The notes beneath the pieces were generated by a model, which did not search any database, was not told the DNA's origin, and saw nothing but the letters and a program-made list of their open reading frames with translations. From Proteobacteria bacterium UBA6908 (lineage in GTDB: Bacteria > Pseudomonadota > Gammaproteobacteria > Acidiferrobacterales > UBA6901), in assembly GCA_002451085.1 (NCBI GenBank), contig DKBE01000043.1:1348-20436 (forward strand): a stretch of 19,089 bases of DNA, read 5' to 3'. Made by a program: the position numbers and the translations under genes. This document shows, piece by piece, positions 1-7,844 of the stretch (position 1 is its first letter; each line of letters begins with the position of its first letter).

Positions 1-1704
1 GTCACCTGCCACAACCCGGGTTCGTGGGTGGCTGGCACGCCTGGCGTCACGCCAAACACACCTGTCGACTTCAAAGTGATGATTCACAAGATCCATCAGG
101 GCGAAGAGCTCCCGAGCGTCAAGGCCGGCACCCCATACAAGATTGGCAATGCCGATTTCTCGACGGTGGTTTTCCCCTACAGCGCCGTTGCGTTGGGTGA
201 CACCCGCGCCTGCGCCAAGTGCCACACCAATTCCGCCACCGGTCCGGATGTCGGCCGGAATACCCCGCAGGGCGACAACTGGAAAACCCAACCGAGCAAG
301 GCCGCCTGCGCTGCCTGCCATGATGACGTCTATTTTGGTAATACCTCGGATCTGCTCAAGCCGTATCAGACAGTTCGGCACATGACGCTCATCAGTGATG
401 CCGGCGGCGTTCCGGTCGAAAACCCGGCGGACAGCCTGTGCATCAATTGCCATTCGACTGGCCAGCTTGCCGGCAGTGTCGAGGCGAAACACGACCTGCC
501 GAACCTGCTCAAGGCGGAAGGCCTCAAATACGTGTTCAATATCCGGAGCGTGACCAATAGCGGGCCGGGTTTGATACCGGTGATTACCTTCTCGGTCGAC
601 AATGCCAGCGGCACGCCCTACGACATCAAGACCGGCGCGCAGTTCCTGGACGCGAACGCCAGCCTCAGCCTGCTGGTCGGCTGGAACAATATCGACGAGA
701 ACAATACCGGAAGCGGCAGCCACCCGGGCCAGCCGTTCAACATCAACCTGAAGGGCGCGAATGCGGTTTGCGATGCCGGTACCTTTATCTGTACCGTGAA
801 CATGGGGGCCAATACCATCCCGCTCGGTGCAACCGGTTCGGGCCGTGCGGCCCTGTATGGCCGTGTCGGTGTCGACGTGGATGGTGACACTGTCGTGGAC
901 CGCGTGCGCGTCAAGGCAGCGTTCAAGGACTTCGCCATTACCGATAGCACGCCGGTGGCACGACGCCAGGTGGTCGATATCAACAAGTGCGACAAGTGCC
1001 ACGATCAGGTCAGTCTGCACGGCGACAGCCGCACCAATGAACCGGGCCTGTGTGTGCTTTGCCACAATCCGAGTGCTACGGACGTGAATCGTCGACCGAA
1101 AATCGCTTCAGGTCCGGGTACGGGCTTCCCGGATGGAAGCGTGACCCTCGATAAAAAGACCGAAGAGGCGATCGACTTCAAACGCCTGATCCATGGTGTC
1201 CATGCGGCGGCCAAGACGCTATATCCAGTTGCGCCGGCCACGGTCGGTGCTGCTGGCCATGGCTTCCGCAACAAGGGGCTGGTGGTCTATGGGTATAACA
1301 GTAGCGTGAATGACTTCAGTCATGTGCGCTTCCCGGGCATTCTCAACGACTGCACGACTTGCCATCTTGCCGGGACCTATGAGCTGGCCGGAAAGTGGGA
1401 AGTGCCAACTGCCAGTGGGATTCTGGGTAGCACGGTGAAGGCCACGCCGGACCCGACTGGTGCGATCGGTACCTATGCCCAGCAGCTCGCCAACCAGGCA
1501 GACGATCTGAACATCACGCCGACCGCGGCGGTCTGCACGGCCTGCCATGATGGCGATGTGGCCAAGTCGCACATGGTTTTGAATGGGGCTCAGTTTGAGC
1601 TAACCCAGGACGCCATTAACACCAGTCCGGTATTGGAGGCTTGCGCCATCTGCCACGGTCCTGGTCGGATAGCCGACGTCAAGCTCATTCATGGCGTGAA
1701 GTAG
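1..1704 (+). CDS. mtrC: OmcA/MtrC-family decaheme c-type cytochrome, 5' truncated by window edge
   Basis: Outer-membrane, cell-surface multiheme cytochrome that passes electrons to or from extracellular minerals or acceptors. The reading frame is open from base 1, so the gene starts upstream. The GTG at 28 is an internal codon, not a start. Eight complete CxxCH heme sites begin at bases 211, 307, 439, 988, 1051, 1351, 1534 and 1642. A ninth (VTCH) is cut at bases 1-12 and needs only a Cys in the codon just outside. The spacing is that of the family: a first heme cluster, a heme-free stretch of about 180 residues (beta-rich by appearance), then a second five-heme cluster. A tenth site is therefore expected upstream. 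The signal peptide and lipobox lie outside the window. It is followed on the same strand by mtrA and mtrB, the Shewanella gene order. OmcA-type cytochromes share the fold, so MtrC rather than OmcA rests on gene order. Confidence 0.9.
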   Translation, partial: VTCHNPGSWVAGTPGVTPNTPVDFKVMIHKIHQGEELPSVKAGTPYKIGNADFSTVVFPYSAVALGDTRACAKCHTNSATGPDVGRNTPQGDNWKTQPSKAACAACHDDVYFGNTSDLLKPYQTVRHMTLISDAGGVPVENPADSLCINCHSTGQLAGSVEAKHDLPNLLKAEGLKYVFNIRSVTNSGPGLIPVITFSVDNASGTPYDIKTGAQFLDANASLSLLVGWNNIDENNTGSGSHPGQPFNINLKGANAVCDAGTFICTVNMGANTIPLGATGSGRAALYGRVGVDVDGDTVVDRVRVKAAFKDFAITDSTPVARRQVVDINKCDKCHDQVSLHGDSRTNEPGLCVLCHNPSATDVNRRPKIASGPGTGFPDGSVTLDKKTEEAIDFKRLIHGVHAAAKTLYPVAPATVGAAGHGFRNKGLVVYGYNSSVNDFSHVRFPGILNDCTTCHLAGTYELAGKWEVPTASGILGSTVKATPDPTGAIGTYAQQLANQADDLNITPTAAVCTACHDGDVAKSHMVLNGAQFELTQDAINTSPVLEACAICHGPGRIADVKLIHGVK

Positions 1705-1955
1705 CAAACGAGTGAAAGGAAACTGGCTGGGGTTGTCTGGCGGCTCGGGGTAGATCGGTTATCACAACGATCCCCTGGGGAATCCCCAGCCAGGGCAGTG
1801 AGAGTAGCCAGCTGACGCGTTGCAGTACCGTGTATGGGACCAAAAAGCAGCGACCGTATGTGCGGTGGTTTGTCGGACTGGTCAAACGGCTAACGCGGAG
1901 CCGCAATCAGGCATGCAGGCAAACATAAAAGAACAATGGCTATCGGGATACAACC
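1705..1955 (+). other. structured mtrC-mtrA intercistronic spacer with nested inverted repeats
   Basis: No credible gene is seen here. A perfect 10-bp inverted repeat joins CTGGCTGGGG (1723-1732) to CCCCAGCCAG (1784-1793). Inside it, GATCG (1753-1757) pairs with CGATC (1768-1772), extended by GGG/CCC across a TA bulge. CCCCTGGGG (1772-1780) can instead fold on itself, so several pairings exclude each other. A further hairpin, CGGCT-7nt-AGCCG, lies at 1887-1903. There is no clear T-run after the large stem. The mtrA start has only a weak ribosome site (GGGAT about 6 nt upstream). The spacer could be an RNA processing site, an attenuator or a leaky terminator that sets the MtrC:MtrA ratio; that role is inference. 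Confidence 0.5.
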
Positions 1956-2924
1956 ATGAATAACCAAAGCTCACTTCTTGCCGCGCTGCTCATGCTTCCG
2001 GGCTTCGTGTTCAGCATCGTCGCCTTCGCCGAGGAAACTTCGCCAGCCTCAGCCAGCCTGAAGGCATCCGGTTATACAGAGAAGGGCGCCGATACCTGCC
2101 TCAAATGCCATGACGAGGAATCCGAGTTCCCGGTGTTCTCGATCTTCAAGACCAAGCATGCCCAGAAGGCCGACAAGCGCACGCCGTTTGCCGGCCTGCA
2201 ATGCGAGACCTGCCATGGCCCGGGGGCGGAACACGCCAAGAAAGTGCCCGAGGGCCAGAAGCAGGCGCCGATCATCAAGTTTGGCGCCAACTCGAAAGTA
2301 TCGGTCGATAAGCAGAACAAATTGTGCCTCGATTGCCATCAGGGCAACGCCCGCAACGGCTGGCAGGCCAGCACCCACCAGGGCGGAGATCTCGCCTGTG
2401 CCAGTTGCCATAAGATTCATGCACCGCGCGATCCCGTGCTGGCCAAGACCACCCAGCCCGATGTCTGTTACAACTGCCACAAGAAAGAGCGCTCTGATTT
2501 CTTCAAGCCCTCGACCCACCCGGTGCGGGCCGGCTTGATCACCTGCAGCGAATGCCACAGCCCGCATGGTTCGAACACAGATGCCCTGCTGGTCAAACCG
2601 ACCATCAACCAGACCTGCTACACCTGTCACGCGGAAAAGCGCGGACCGTTCCTGTGGGAGCATGCACCGGTGGCCGAGGACTGCACCATCTGCCATAACC
2701 CGCATGGCTCCGTGCATACGTCGCTTCTGAAAAAGAATCCGCCATTGCTCTGCCAGCAGTGCCACGCGCCCAGTGGCCATCCTTCGGTTGCGTACACCGG
2801 AGATTCACTGCCGGGTGGCAGCGATCCTGCGAACTCGGCCTTCCTGCTGGCCCGGGGTTGCGCGAACTGCCATTCGCAGGTCCATGGCTCGAATCACCCC
2901 TCGGGCTCGAGGTGGATGCGGTAG
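1956..2924 (+). CDS. mtrA: MtrA/DmsE-family periplasmic decaheme c-type cytochrome
   Basis: Electron-transferring cytochrome that fills the MtrB barrel and links periplasmic electron carriers to the surface cytochrome. The 322-residue product has a Sec signal peptide (hydrophobic residues 7-23, likely cleavage after AFA-25). It carries exactly ten CxxCH motifs, with first Cys at 48, 83, 124, 148, 171, 197, 221, 243, 266 and 302. Repeated SPHG/NPHG stretches and many extra His are available as distal heme ligands. Length and heme count match the MtrA/DmsE/PioA family (about 310-340 aa). The upstream ATG at 1936 is in another frame and stops at once, so 1956 is the start. It lies between mtrC and mtrB on the same strand. 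Direction of electron flow (metal reduction or iron oxidation) cannot be decided from sequence alone. Confidence 0.95.
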   Translation: MNNQSSLLAALLMLPGFVFSIVAFAEETSPASASLKASGYTEKGADTCLKCHDEESEFPVFSIFKTKHAQKADKRTPFAGLQCETCHGPGAEHAKKVPEGQKQAPIIKFGANSKVSVDKQNKLCLDCHQGNARNGWQASTHQGGDLACASCHKIHAPRDPVLAKTTQPDVCYNCHKKERSDFFKPSTHPVRAGLITCSECHSPHGSNTDALLVKPTINQTCYTCHAEKRGPFLWEHAPVAEDCTICHNPHGSVHTSLLKKNPPLLCQQCHAPSGHPSVAYTGDSLPGGSDPANSAFLLARGCANCHSQVHGSNHPSGSRWMR

Positions 2925-3029
2925 CCGGGACTGGAGGCATCAAGCCCGGTCCTGAAACAGGGGACGGGGTGCGATCGAAGCGGTCGGGAGAGAACTAACC
3001 ACGTTACATCCGATAACGGGACAAGAATT
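2925..3029 (+). other. short mtrA-mtrB spacer, no gene
   Basis: Gap of 105 bp within the mtr cluster. It holds a weak possible hairpin (CCGGG 2925-2929 with CCCGG 2945-2949) and no good Shine-Dalgarno; GGGA at 3017-3020 is the nearest purine run before the mtrB ATG. No promoter could be supported. Confidence 0.35.
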
Positions 3030-5138
3030 ATGAAAACGACAACATCACTGTTTCCGCTTCTCATCCTTTCGTTGCAGGTCACCTCGGCCATTGCCGCCGA
3101 CACAGGTGAGGCGGGCGGCACCCTGCCCGCCGTCGACATGACGGAATGGAAGTGCAAGTACTGCGCCTTTGAAGAAGGTTTCAGCGGCACCGTCGATCTG
3201 GGTCTTGGCTACGTCTCGACCGATTCCTACAAGTTCGGCGAATACACCGGGCTGACGGATGAAGGCCTGTACCTGATCGGCGACGCCGATTTGCGTTACC
3301 GCGGTGCCGATGCCAGTTACCTGAATGTGGATGTGTCGAGACTCGGTCTGGATTCACGCTCACTGGGTGTGGAAGGCGGCAAGCAAGGGAAATACAAGCT
3401 CACCTTCGAGTACGATGAGCTTCCGCACTACATCTCGGATAGCGTATCCACGCCTTTCCTCGGCACCGGCACTGACACGCTCACGCTGCCACCGACCTGG
3501 GTGGGCGCCGGATCGACTGGCGGGATGACCGATCTGGCCAATAGCCTGCACAGCGTCAACCTGGATACGAAGCGCAAGCGTTTGGGGCTGGGCGCAGCCT
3601 TTGCATCCGGGTCGCAGTGGGAATATGCAGTGAAAGTTCGTCACGAGGTTCGCGAAGGCACCCAGCGCACGGCCGGCAATTTTTTCTTCAGCACCGCTCA
3701 GCTGGTCATGCCGGTTGACACTGTCACTGATCAGGTGGATGCGTCCGCCACATACACCGGCAAGAAATTTCAGGCCCGGCTCGCCTATTACGGCTCGCTG
3801 TTCAGCAACGAGAACACCGCGCTCAATTGGCAGAATCCGTACTTCACGGGCGGTACCGTCGATGCCGGACAGATCGCCTTGGCGCCTGACAACCAGTTCC
3901 ACCAGATTCTGGCTTCGGCCGGCTACCAGTTTACCGATAGCACCCGCGCGACTGCCGACCTGGCATTCGGACGCATGACCCAGAACGAGACGTTTCTGGG
4001 AGCCACCGTCAATTCCGGCATTGTGGTGCCGGCCCAGCCGCGGTCGTCGCTCGAAGGCCTGGTGAATACCCTGAATGCCAATCTCAAGATTACATCGGCG
4101 CTGACTCAGGCCCTGCGGCTGAACGGAAGCTACACCTATAACGACCACGACAACCGGACACCGCAGGCCAGTTACTACTGGGTGAGCACCGATATTCCGC
4201 CGGTCCAGCAACGAACCAACCTGCCATACAGCTTCACGCAAGGCACGCTCAAAGTCAGTGGCGATTATCGATTCACGAAGCAGACCAAGGCTTCACTTGG
4301 CGTGGATTCCGATACGCGCGAACGTACATACCAGGAAGTATCGAAGAGCACCGAAAATACGGTATGGGCCAAGGCAAACACGCGTGTCGTGGACAATGTC
4401 TACCTGACGCTCAAGGGTGCGCATGCGGAACGCGACATCAACGGCTATGAAGTGCTGCCATGGGTTTCCCCGGCTGAAAACCCGCTGCTGCGTAAATACA
4501 ACATGGCGGATCGAGTCCGGGATACTGCCGGGTTGCGTGCCGATTTCACGATTGGTTCGGCCATCAGCCTTGGGTTTGGCTATGATTACGCCAACGACGA
4601 TTATTCAAAATCGCTGATCGGTCTGACGGAGAGCAAGGATACCACGCTCGCCGCCGACGCTTCCGCGAGACTGGGCAAGAGCACCAGCCTGCATGTCTAC
4701 TTCACCAATGAGCAAATCCGGTCCCATCAGGCGGGAAGCGCCGGGGGATTGACGCCCGACTGGACCGGTGAGAATTATGACTCAGTGAATACCGGTGGCA
4801 TCGGCGTCAAGCATGCATTGATCGCGGGAAAATTCGATATCGGTGCGGATTACACCATCTCGAACGCACACGGCGAGATCAAGGTCTATGACGGTTCGGC
4901 CAATGCTCCGTTCCCTGATCTGGTTTCCAGGCTTGGCAGTGTGAAGCTGTACGCCACTTACCGATTGAAGGACAACCTCTCCCTGAAAGGTACCTACTGG
5001 TACGAGCACTATCGGAGTGACGACTGGCAGCTGGATGGCGTCACGCCCAGCACCATCTCGAACGTGCTGGCCTTTGGTGAACAGGCGCCGTCGTATTATG
5101 TGAATGTGTTCATGCTGTCGCTGCGCTACAAGTTCTGA
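3030..5138 (+). CDS. mtrB: MtrB/PioB-family decaheme-associated outer-membrane beta-barrel
   Basis: Large outer-membrane porin-like barrel that sheathes MtrA and contacts MtrC, completing the conduit. The 702-residue product starts with a clear signal peptide (residues 1-23, cleavage near AIAA/D). A CKYC motif sits at residues 42-45, the same place as the CxxC characteristic of MtrB proteins from metal-reducing bacteria. The rest is alternating polar and aromatic strands with DYRF/TYRL-type turns. It ends in LRYKF, whose terminal Phe is the usual signal for the barrel-assembly machinery. The length agrees with MtrB (about 680-700 aa). It closes the mtrC-A-B set; no further cytochrome follows, and no inner-membrane quinol dehydrogenase such as CymA is visible. 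Confidence 0.93.
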   Translation: MKTTTSLFPLLILSLQVTSAIAADTGEAGGTLPAVDMTEWKCKYCAFEEGFSGTVDLGLGYVSTDSYKFGEYTGLTDEGLYLIGDADLRYRGADASYLNVDVSRLGLDSRSLGVEGGKQGKYKLTFEYDELPHYISDSVSTPFLGTGTDTLTLPPTWVGAGSTGGMTDLANSLHSVNLDTKRKRLGLGAAFASGSQWEYAVKVRHEVREGTQRTAGNFFFSTAQLVMPVDTVTDQVDASATYTGKKFQARLAYYGSLFSNENTALNWQNPYFTGGTVDAGQIALAPDNQFHQILASAGYQFTDSTRATADLAFGRMTQNETFLGATVNSGIVVPAQPRSSLEGLVNTLNANLKITSALTQALRLNGSYTYNDHDNRTPQASYYWVSTDIPPVQQRTNLPYSFTQGTLKVSGDYRFTKQTKASLGVDSDTRERTYQEVSKSTENTVWAKANTRVVDNVYLTLKGAHAERDINGYEVLPWVSPAENPLLRKYNMADRVRDTAGLRADFTIGSAISLGFGYDYANDDYSKSLIGLTESKDTTLAADASARLGKSTSLHVYFTNEQIRSHQAGSAGGLTPDWTGENYDSVNTGGIGVKHALIAGKFDIGADYTISNAHGEIKVYDGSANAPFPDLVSRLGSVKLYATYRLKDNLSLKGTYWYEHYRSDDWQLDGVTPSTISNVLAFGEQAPSYYVNVFMLSLRYKF

Positions 5139-5439
5139 CCGTACAGCGCCGCCAGGCACGACGCAGGGCGTGACAGAACTGCGCCGTGCAGAGCCCGCCG
5201 GGTGATCGTTTCAGCGCGTCCGGCGGGCCACCATACCAGGCGAGCCTTCAGTCCTGCCGATTCCCAATTGAAGAGCAAACGCGAAAACAGACCGTCTCGA
5301 CCGGACAGGACGGCAGGTCGCCGTTCAGTCGCCGGGCTCAATGGTTAAATACTCGGCACCACATCGGAAATGACCTGGCGGTGGTGATCACGCCGCGAGC
5401 GGGATAAGATCGTCCCGAGACAGCAGCCGTGAGCCGCGT
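5139..5439 (+). other. 301-bp gap between mtrB and atpC, no convincing gene
   Basis: Contains one strong stem-loop (listed separately at 5193-5228) and otherwise no recognised element. Small open frames here lack homology I recognise and lack ribosome sites. A TTAAAT/TAAATA stretch at 5344-5350 could be part of a promoter for atpC, but the sequence 16-17 bp upstream (TTCAGT) matches a -35 box poorly. I see no tRNA, riboswitch or insertion-sequence end. Confidence 0.4.
5193..5228 (+). terminator. candidate stem-loop terminator after mtrB (no T-run)
   Basis: Perfect 9-bp inverted repeat GCCCGCCGG (5193-5201) and CCGGCGGGC (5220-5228) with an 18-nt loop, 55 bp past the mtrB stop. The stem is very GC-rich but is followed by CACCATACC rather than a T-run, so it may be a 3' mRNA-stabilising hairpin or a Rho-assisted end instead of an intrinsic terminator. 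Confidence 0.4.
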
Positions 5440-5865
5440 GTGGCATTAACCTTTCATCTTGATATCGTCAGTGCCGAGGCACTCATGTATTCCGGACCGG
5501 CCACCCAGGTGGTCGTGCCGGCCAAGGCGGGCGAGATGTGCATCCTGGCGCGTCACGCTCCGTTGCTGGCCTCGATTCGTCCCGGCCTGCTGCGGCTCAA
5601 AAACCCCTTCGAAGAAGAGCAGGAACTGTTCGTAACCTCGGGTTTCATGGAAGTTCAGCCGCACTCCGTCACCATCCTGGCCGATACCGCCGTGCGCAGT
5701 CGCGATTTGGACGAGGCGGCGGCACGCGCCGCGCTGGAGCGCACGCGCAGTGCCCTGGCTGCGCAACCTTCCCCGGCGGATTACGATCGGCTCAAGGCCG
5801 AACTCAATATGGAGCTGGCACTATTGCGTGCCATCGACCAGATCCGCCGGCATTCGAAGCGCTGA
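5440..5865 (+). CDS. atpC: F1 ATP synthase epsilon subunit, stand-alone copy
   Basis: Small regulatory subunit of the F1 rotor stalk, cytoplasmic side. The 141-residue product shows the family layout. The N-terminal beta-sandwich (about 1-85) opens with TFHLDIVSAE and carries GEMCILARHAPLLASIRPGLL around 31-51. The C-terminal two-helix hairpin (about 88-138) is rich in Ala, Arg and Glu. The GTG at 5440 is chosen because it gives the conserved N-terminus; the next in-frame ATG (5485) would delete the first strand. The ribosome site is weak. What is odd is the setting: epsilon is normally last in the atp operon after atpD, yet here it lies alone between mtrB and nrdJ. It may be a second, divergent copy or the only one relocated; the window cannot tell. 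Confidence 0.88.
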   Translation: MALTFHLDIVSAEALMYSGPATQVVVPAKAGEMCILARHAPLLASIRPGLLRLKNPFEEEQELFVTSGFMEVQPHSVTILADTAVRSRDLDEAAARAALERTRSALAAQPSPADYDRLKAELNMELALLRAIDQIRRHSKR

Positions 5866-5952
5866 CGCACCAGCCTGCCACCGTGGTTTCAGCCGGGTTC
5901 GCCACGCACCCAACGCCGATCTGACCACCGTCAAATGCTCGCCCGGGGGATT

Positions 5953-5969
5953 GGTGCTAGCCTAGCGCC
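5953..5969 (+). promoter_or_regulatory. hairpin abutting the nrdJ start codon
   Basis: GGTGCTAG-C-CTAGCGCC forms an 8-bp inverted repeat (one G-T pair) ending one base before the nrdJ ATG. No Shine-Dalgarno is visible between 5950 and 5969, so the palindrome occupies the place where one would be expected. It could be an operator or could hinder translation; its 1-nt centre suits a protein-binding DNA palindrome better than an RNA loop. No cobalamin-riboswitch B12 box or NrdR-box pair was recognised upstream. Confidence 0.3.
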
Positions 5970-7817
5970 ATGATCAAGGCCCCGTTTACCGCGGAACTCT
6001 CGCAACGCATCTGGGACACCAAATACCGCTGGCGCGAGCCGGGCGAGGTGCGCGATGCCGCAGTCGAAGACACGTGGCGGCGGATAGCGCGGGCCGTGGC
6101 CAGTGTCGAGGGATCCGCGGATCGGGCCGTCTGGGAACAGCGTTTCTATTCGATCCTCGAAGGATTCCGATTCCTGCCCGGTGGCCGCATCCAGGCCGGG
6201 GCCGGCACGGGTCACCGCGTCACACTCTTCAATTGCTTTGTCATGGGCACGATCGAGGACTCCCTCGATACGATCTTCGATGCCCTGAAGGAAGGCGCCC
6301 TCACCATGCAGCAGGGTGGCGGGGTGGGCTACGATTTCTCGACCTTGCGCCCGAGTGGGGCGCAGGCGGTGAGTGTCGGGGTGACTGCCTCCGGCCCGGT
6401 GTCGTTCATGCAAATCTGGGATGCCATGTGCGCCACTATCCTGTCGACCGGGGCGCGTCGTGGGGCAATGATGGCGACGTTGCGCTGCGATCATCCTGAT
6501 ATCGAGGAGTTCATTCGTATCAAGCACGACGCCACCAAGCTCCGGCACTTTAACTTGTCGGTCTTGGTGAGCGACGCCTTTATGCAGGCTGTGCACGCCG
6601 ATGCCGACTGGCCACTGGTGTTTCCGCTGGGCTCGCGCGAAGTCGTCTCGGCTGAAGCCACAGTCGAGCGGGTCTGGTCCGGATCACCGGACCCGAAGCG
6701 CTGTCGCATCTATCGCACCGTGCGCGCCCGCTCGCTGTGGAACCAGATCATGCAGGCAACCTATGACTATGCCGAACCGGGCGTGATCTTCATCGACCGT
6801 ATCAACGAACTCAACAATCTGGCCTATGCTGAGCGCATCAGTGCCACCAATCCCTGCGGAGAACTTCCGCTGCCCCCGTATGGTGCCTGTAACCTCGGCT
6901 CGATCAACCTGACGCAATTTGTTCGCGAGCCGTTCAGCGATCGCGCGTCCTTCGACTTCGATGCAATCGCGGAGACGGCCGCTATCGCCACGCGGCTGCT
7001 CGACAACGTCACCGACCTGTCGCGCTTTCCGCTCGAACAACAGGCGCAGGTGGCGCGCAGTACGCGGCGCATCGGGCTCGGGCTGACCGGTCTGGGAGAC
7101 GCCTTGATTTTACTGGGCATACCGTATGGGACGCCGTCCGCCGCGGCCGTGGCCGGTGACGTGATGCGCTGCATCACCGAAGCGGCTTACCGCACGTCGG
7201 TGGCACTGGCGCGCGAGAAAGGCGCTTTTGCCCGGCTCGACCGTGACCGGCACCTGGCGGCACCATTCATTGCCCACTTGCCGGAGGATATCCGTCACGA
7301 CATCGGCCAATACGGGATTCGCAATTCGCATCTGACCGCGATTGCCCCGACCGGCACGATTTCACTATTGGCCAATAATGTGTCGAGCGGTCTGGAGCCG
7401 GTGTACCGGTTCGAGTACACGCGGCGGGTGCGGGAAGCGGACGGATCACTGAAAGAGCATGCCGTGAAGGATTACGCGTTTCATCTGTACCGCACGCTCC
7501 GCGGAGCGGAAGCCCCGCTGACCCCGGCGTTTGTGACCGCCGGCGAGATCTCGCCGTACATGCATCTCGACATGCAGTCTGCCCTGCAGCCGTGGGTCGA
7601 CAGCGCCATTTCCAAGACCATCAACGTTCCGCAGGATTACAGCTTCGAACGTTTCCGGTCGCTGTATGAGTACGCCTACAGCAAGGGCCTCAAGGGCTGC
7701 ACGACCTTCCGGCCGAACCCGGTGACCGGTCAGGTGCTGGTGGATGTGGACGAGCCGGCGCCAGCGGAAAAGGGCAGCGCGATCCATTGCTGTTCGGTGG
7801 AACGCGAGGCCGATTGA
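5970..7817 (+). CDS. nrdJ: adenosylcobalamin-dependent (class II) ribonucleoside-diphosphate reductase
   Basis: Reduces ribonucleotides to deoxyribonucleotides with a B12-derived thiyl radical, in the presence or absence of oxygen. The 615-residue product has the RNR barrel signatures: redox Cys in FNC (C89), QQGGGVGYDFSTLRP at about 114-128, the NPCGE loop at 294-298 (radical Cys 296, Asn 294, Glu 298) and the partner Cys in GAC (C307). The 11-residue gap between C296 and C307 is as in known class II enzymes. PTGTISLLANNVSSGLEP supplies the substrate phosphate loop. The C-terminal HCCS (C607-C608) is the thiol shuttle. The N-terminal ATP-cone is absent and the C-terminus is short compared with longer NrdJ forms. 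It is followed directly by the lipoprotein gene. Confidence 0.93.
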   Translation: MIKAPFTAELSQRIWDTKYRWREPGEVRDAAVEDTWRRIARAVASVEGSADRAVWEQRFYSILEGFRFLPGGRIQAGAGTGHRVTLFNCFVMGTIEDSLDTIFDALKEGALTMQQGGGVGYDFSTLRPSGAQAVSVGVTASGPVSFMQIWDAMCATILSTGARRGAMMATLRCDHPDIEEFIRIKHDATKLRHFNLSVLVSDAFMQAVHADADWPLVFPLGSREVVSAEATVERVWSGSPDPKRCRIYRTVRARSLWNQIMQATYDYAEPGVIFIDRINELNNLAYAERISATNPCGELPLPPYGACNLGSINLTQFVREPFSDRASFDFDAIAETAAIATRLLDNVTDLSRFPLEQQAQVARSTRRIGLGLTGLGDALILLGIPYGTPSAAAVAGDVMRCITEAAYRTSVALAREKGAFARLDRDRHLAAPFIAHLPEDIRHDIGQYGIRNSHLTAIAPTGTISLLANNVSSGLEPVYRFEYTRRVREADGSLKEHAVKDYAFHLYRTLRGAEAPLTPAFVTAGEISPYMHLDMQSALQPWVDSAISKTINVPQDYSFERFRSLYEYAYSKGLKGCTTFRPNPVTGQVLVDVDEPAPAEKGSAIHCCSVEREAD

Positions 7818-7844
7818 ATGGCAGAAATGCACAGAGAATCTGAG

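Noticed and set aside
28..1704. GTG at 28 as the real start of the surface cytochrome
   Set aside because: The frame is open to base 1 and encodes a VTCH heme-site remnant just upstream, with no signal peptide after 28.
1685..1906. 73-aa minus-strand open frame in the mtrC-mtrA spacer
   Set aside because: It overlaps the end of mtrC, covers the hairpins and has no recognisable sequence or ribosome site.
2049..2780. 243-aa minus-strand open frame inside mtrA
   Set aside because: It is antisense to a ten-heme cytochrome with full family match; its product is low-complexity and unrecognisable.
3360..4241. 293-aa minus-strand open frame inside mtrB
   Set aside because: GC-rich shadow of the mtrB frame; no ribosome site and no recognisable domain.
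5186..5407. 73-aa open frame in the mtrB-atpC gap
   Set aside because: No ribosome site, no hydrophobic or domain pattern, and it spans a strong stem-loop.
5866..5969. Cobalamin riboswitch upstream of nrdJ
   Set aside because: The 104-bp gap is too short for a full element and no B12-box sequence was recognised.
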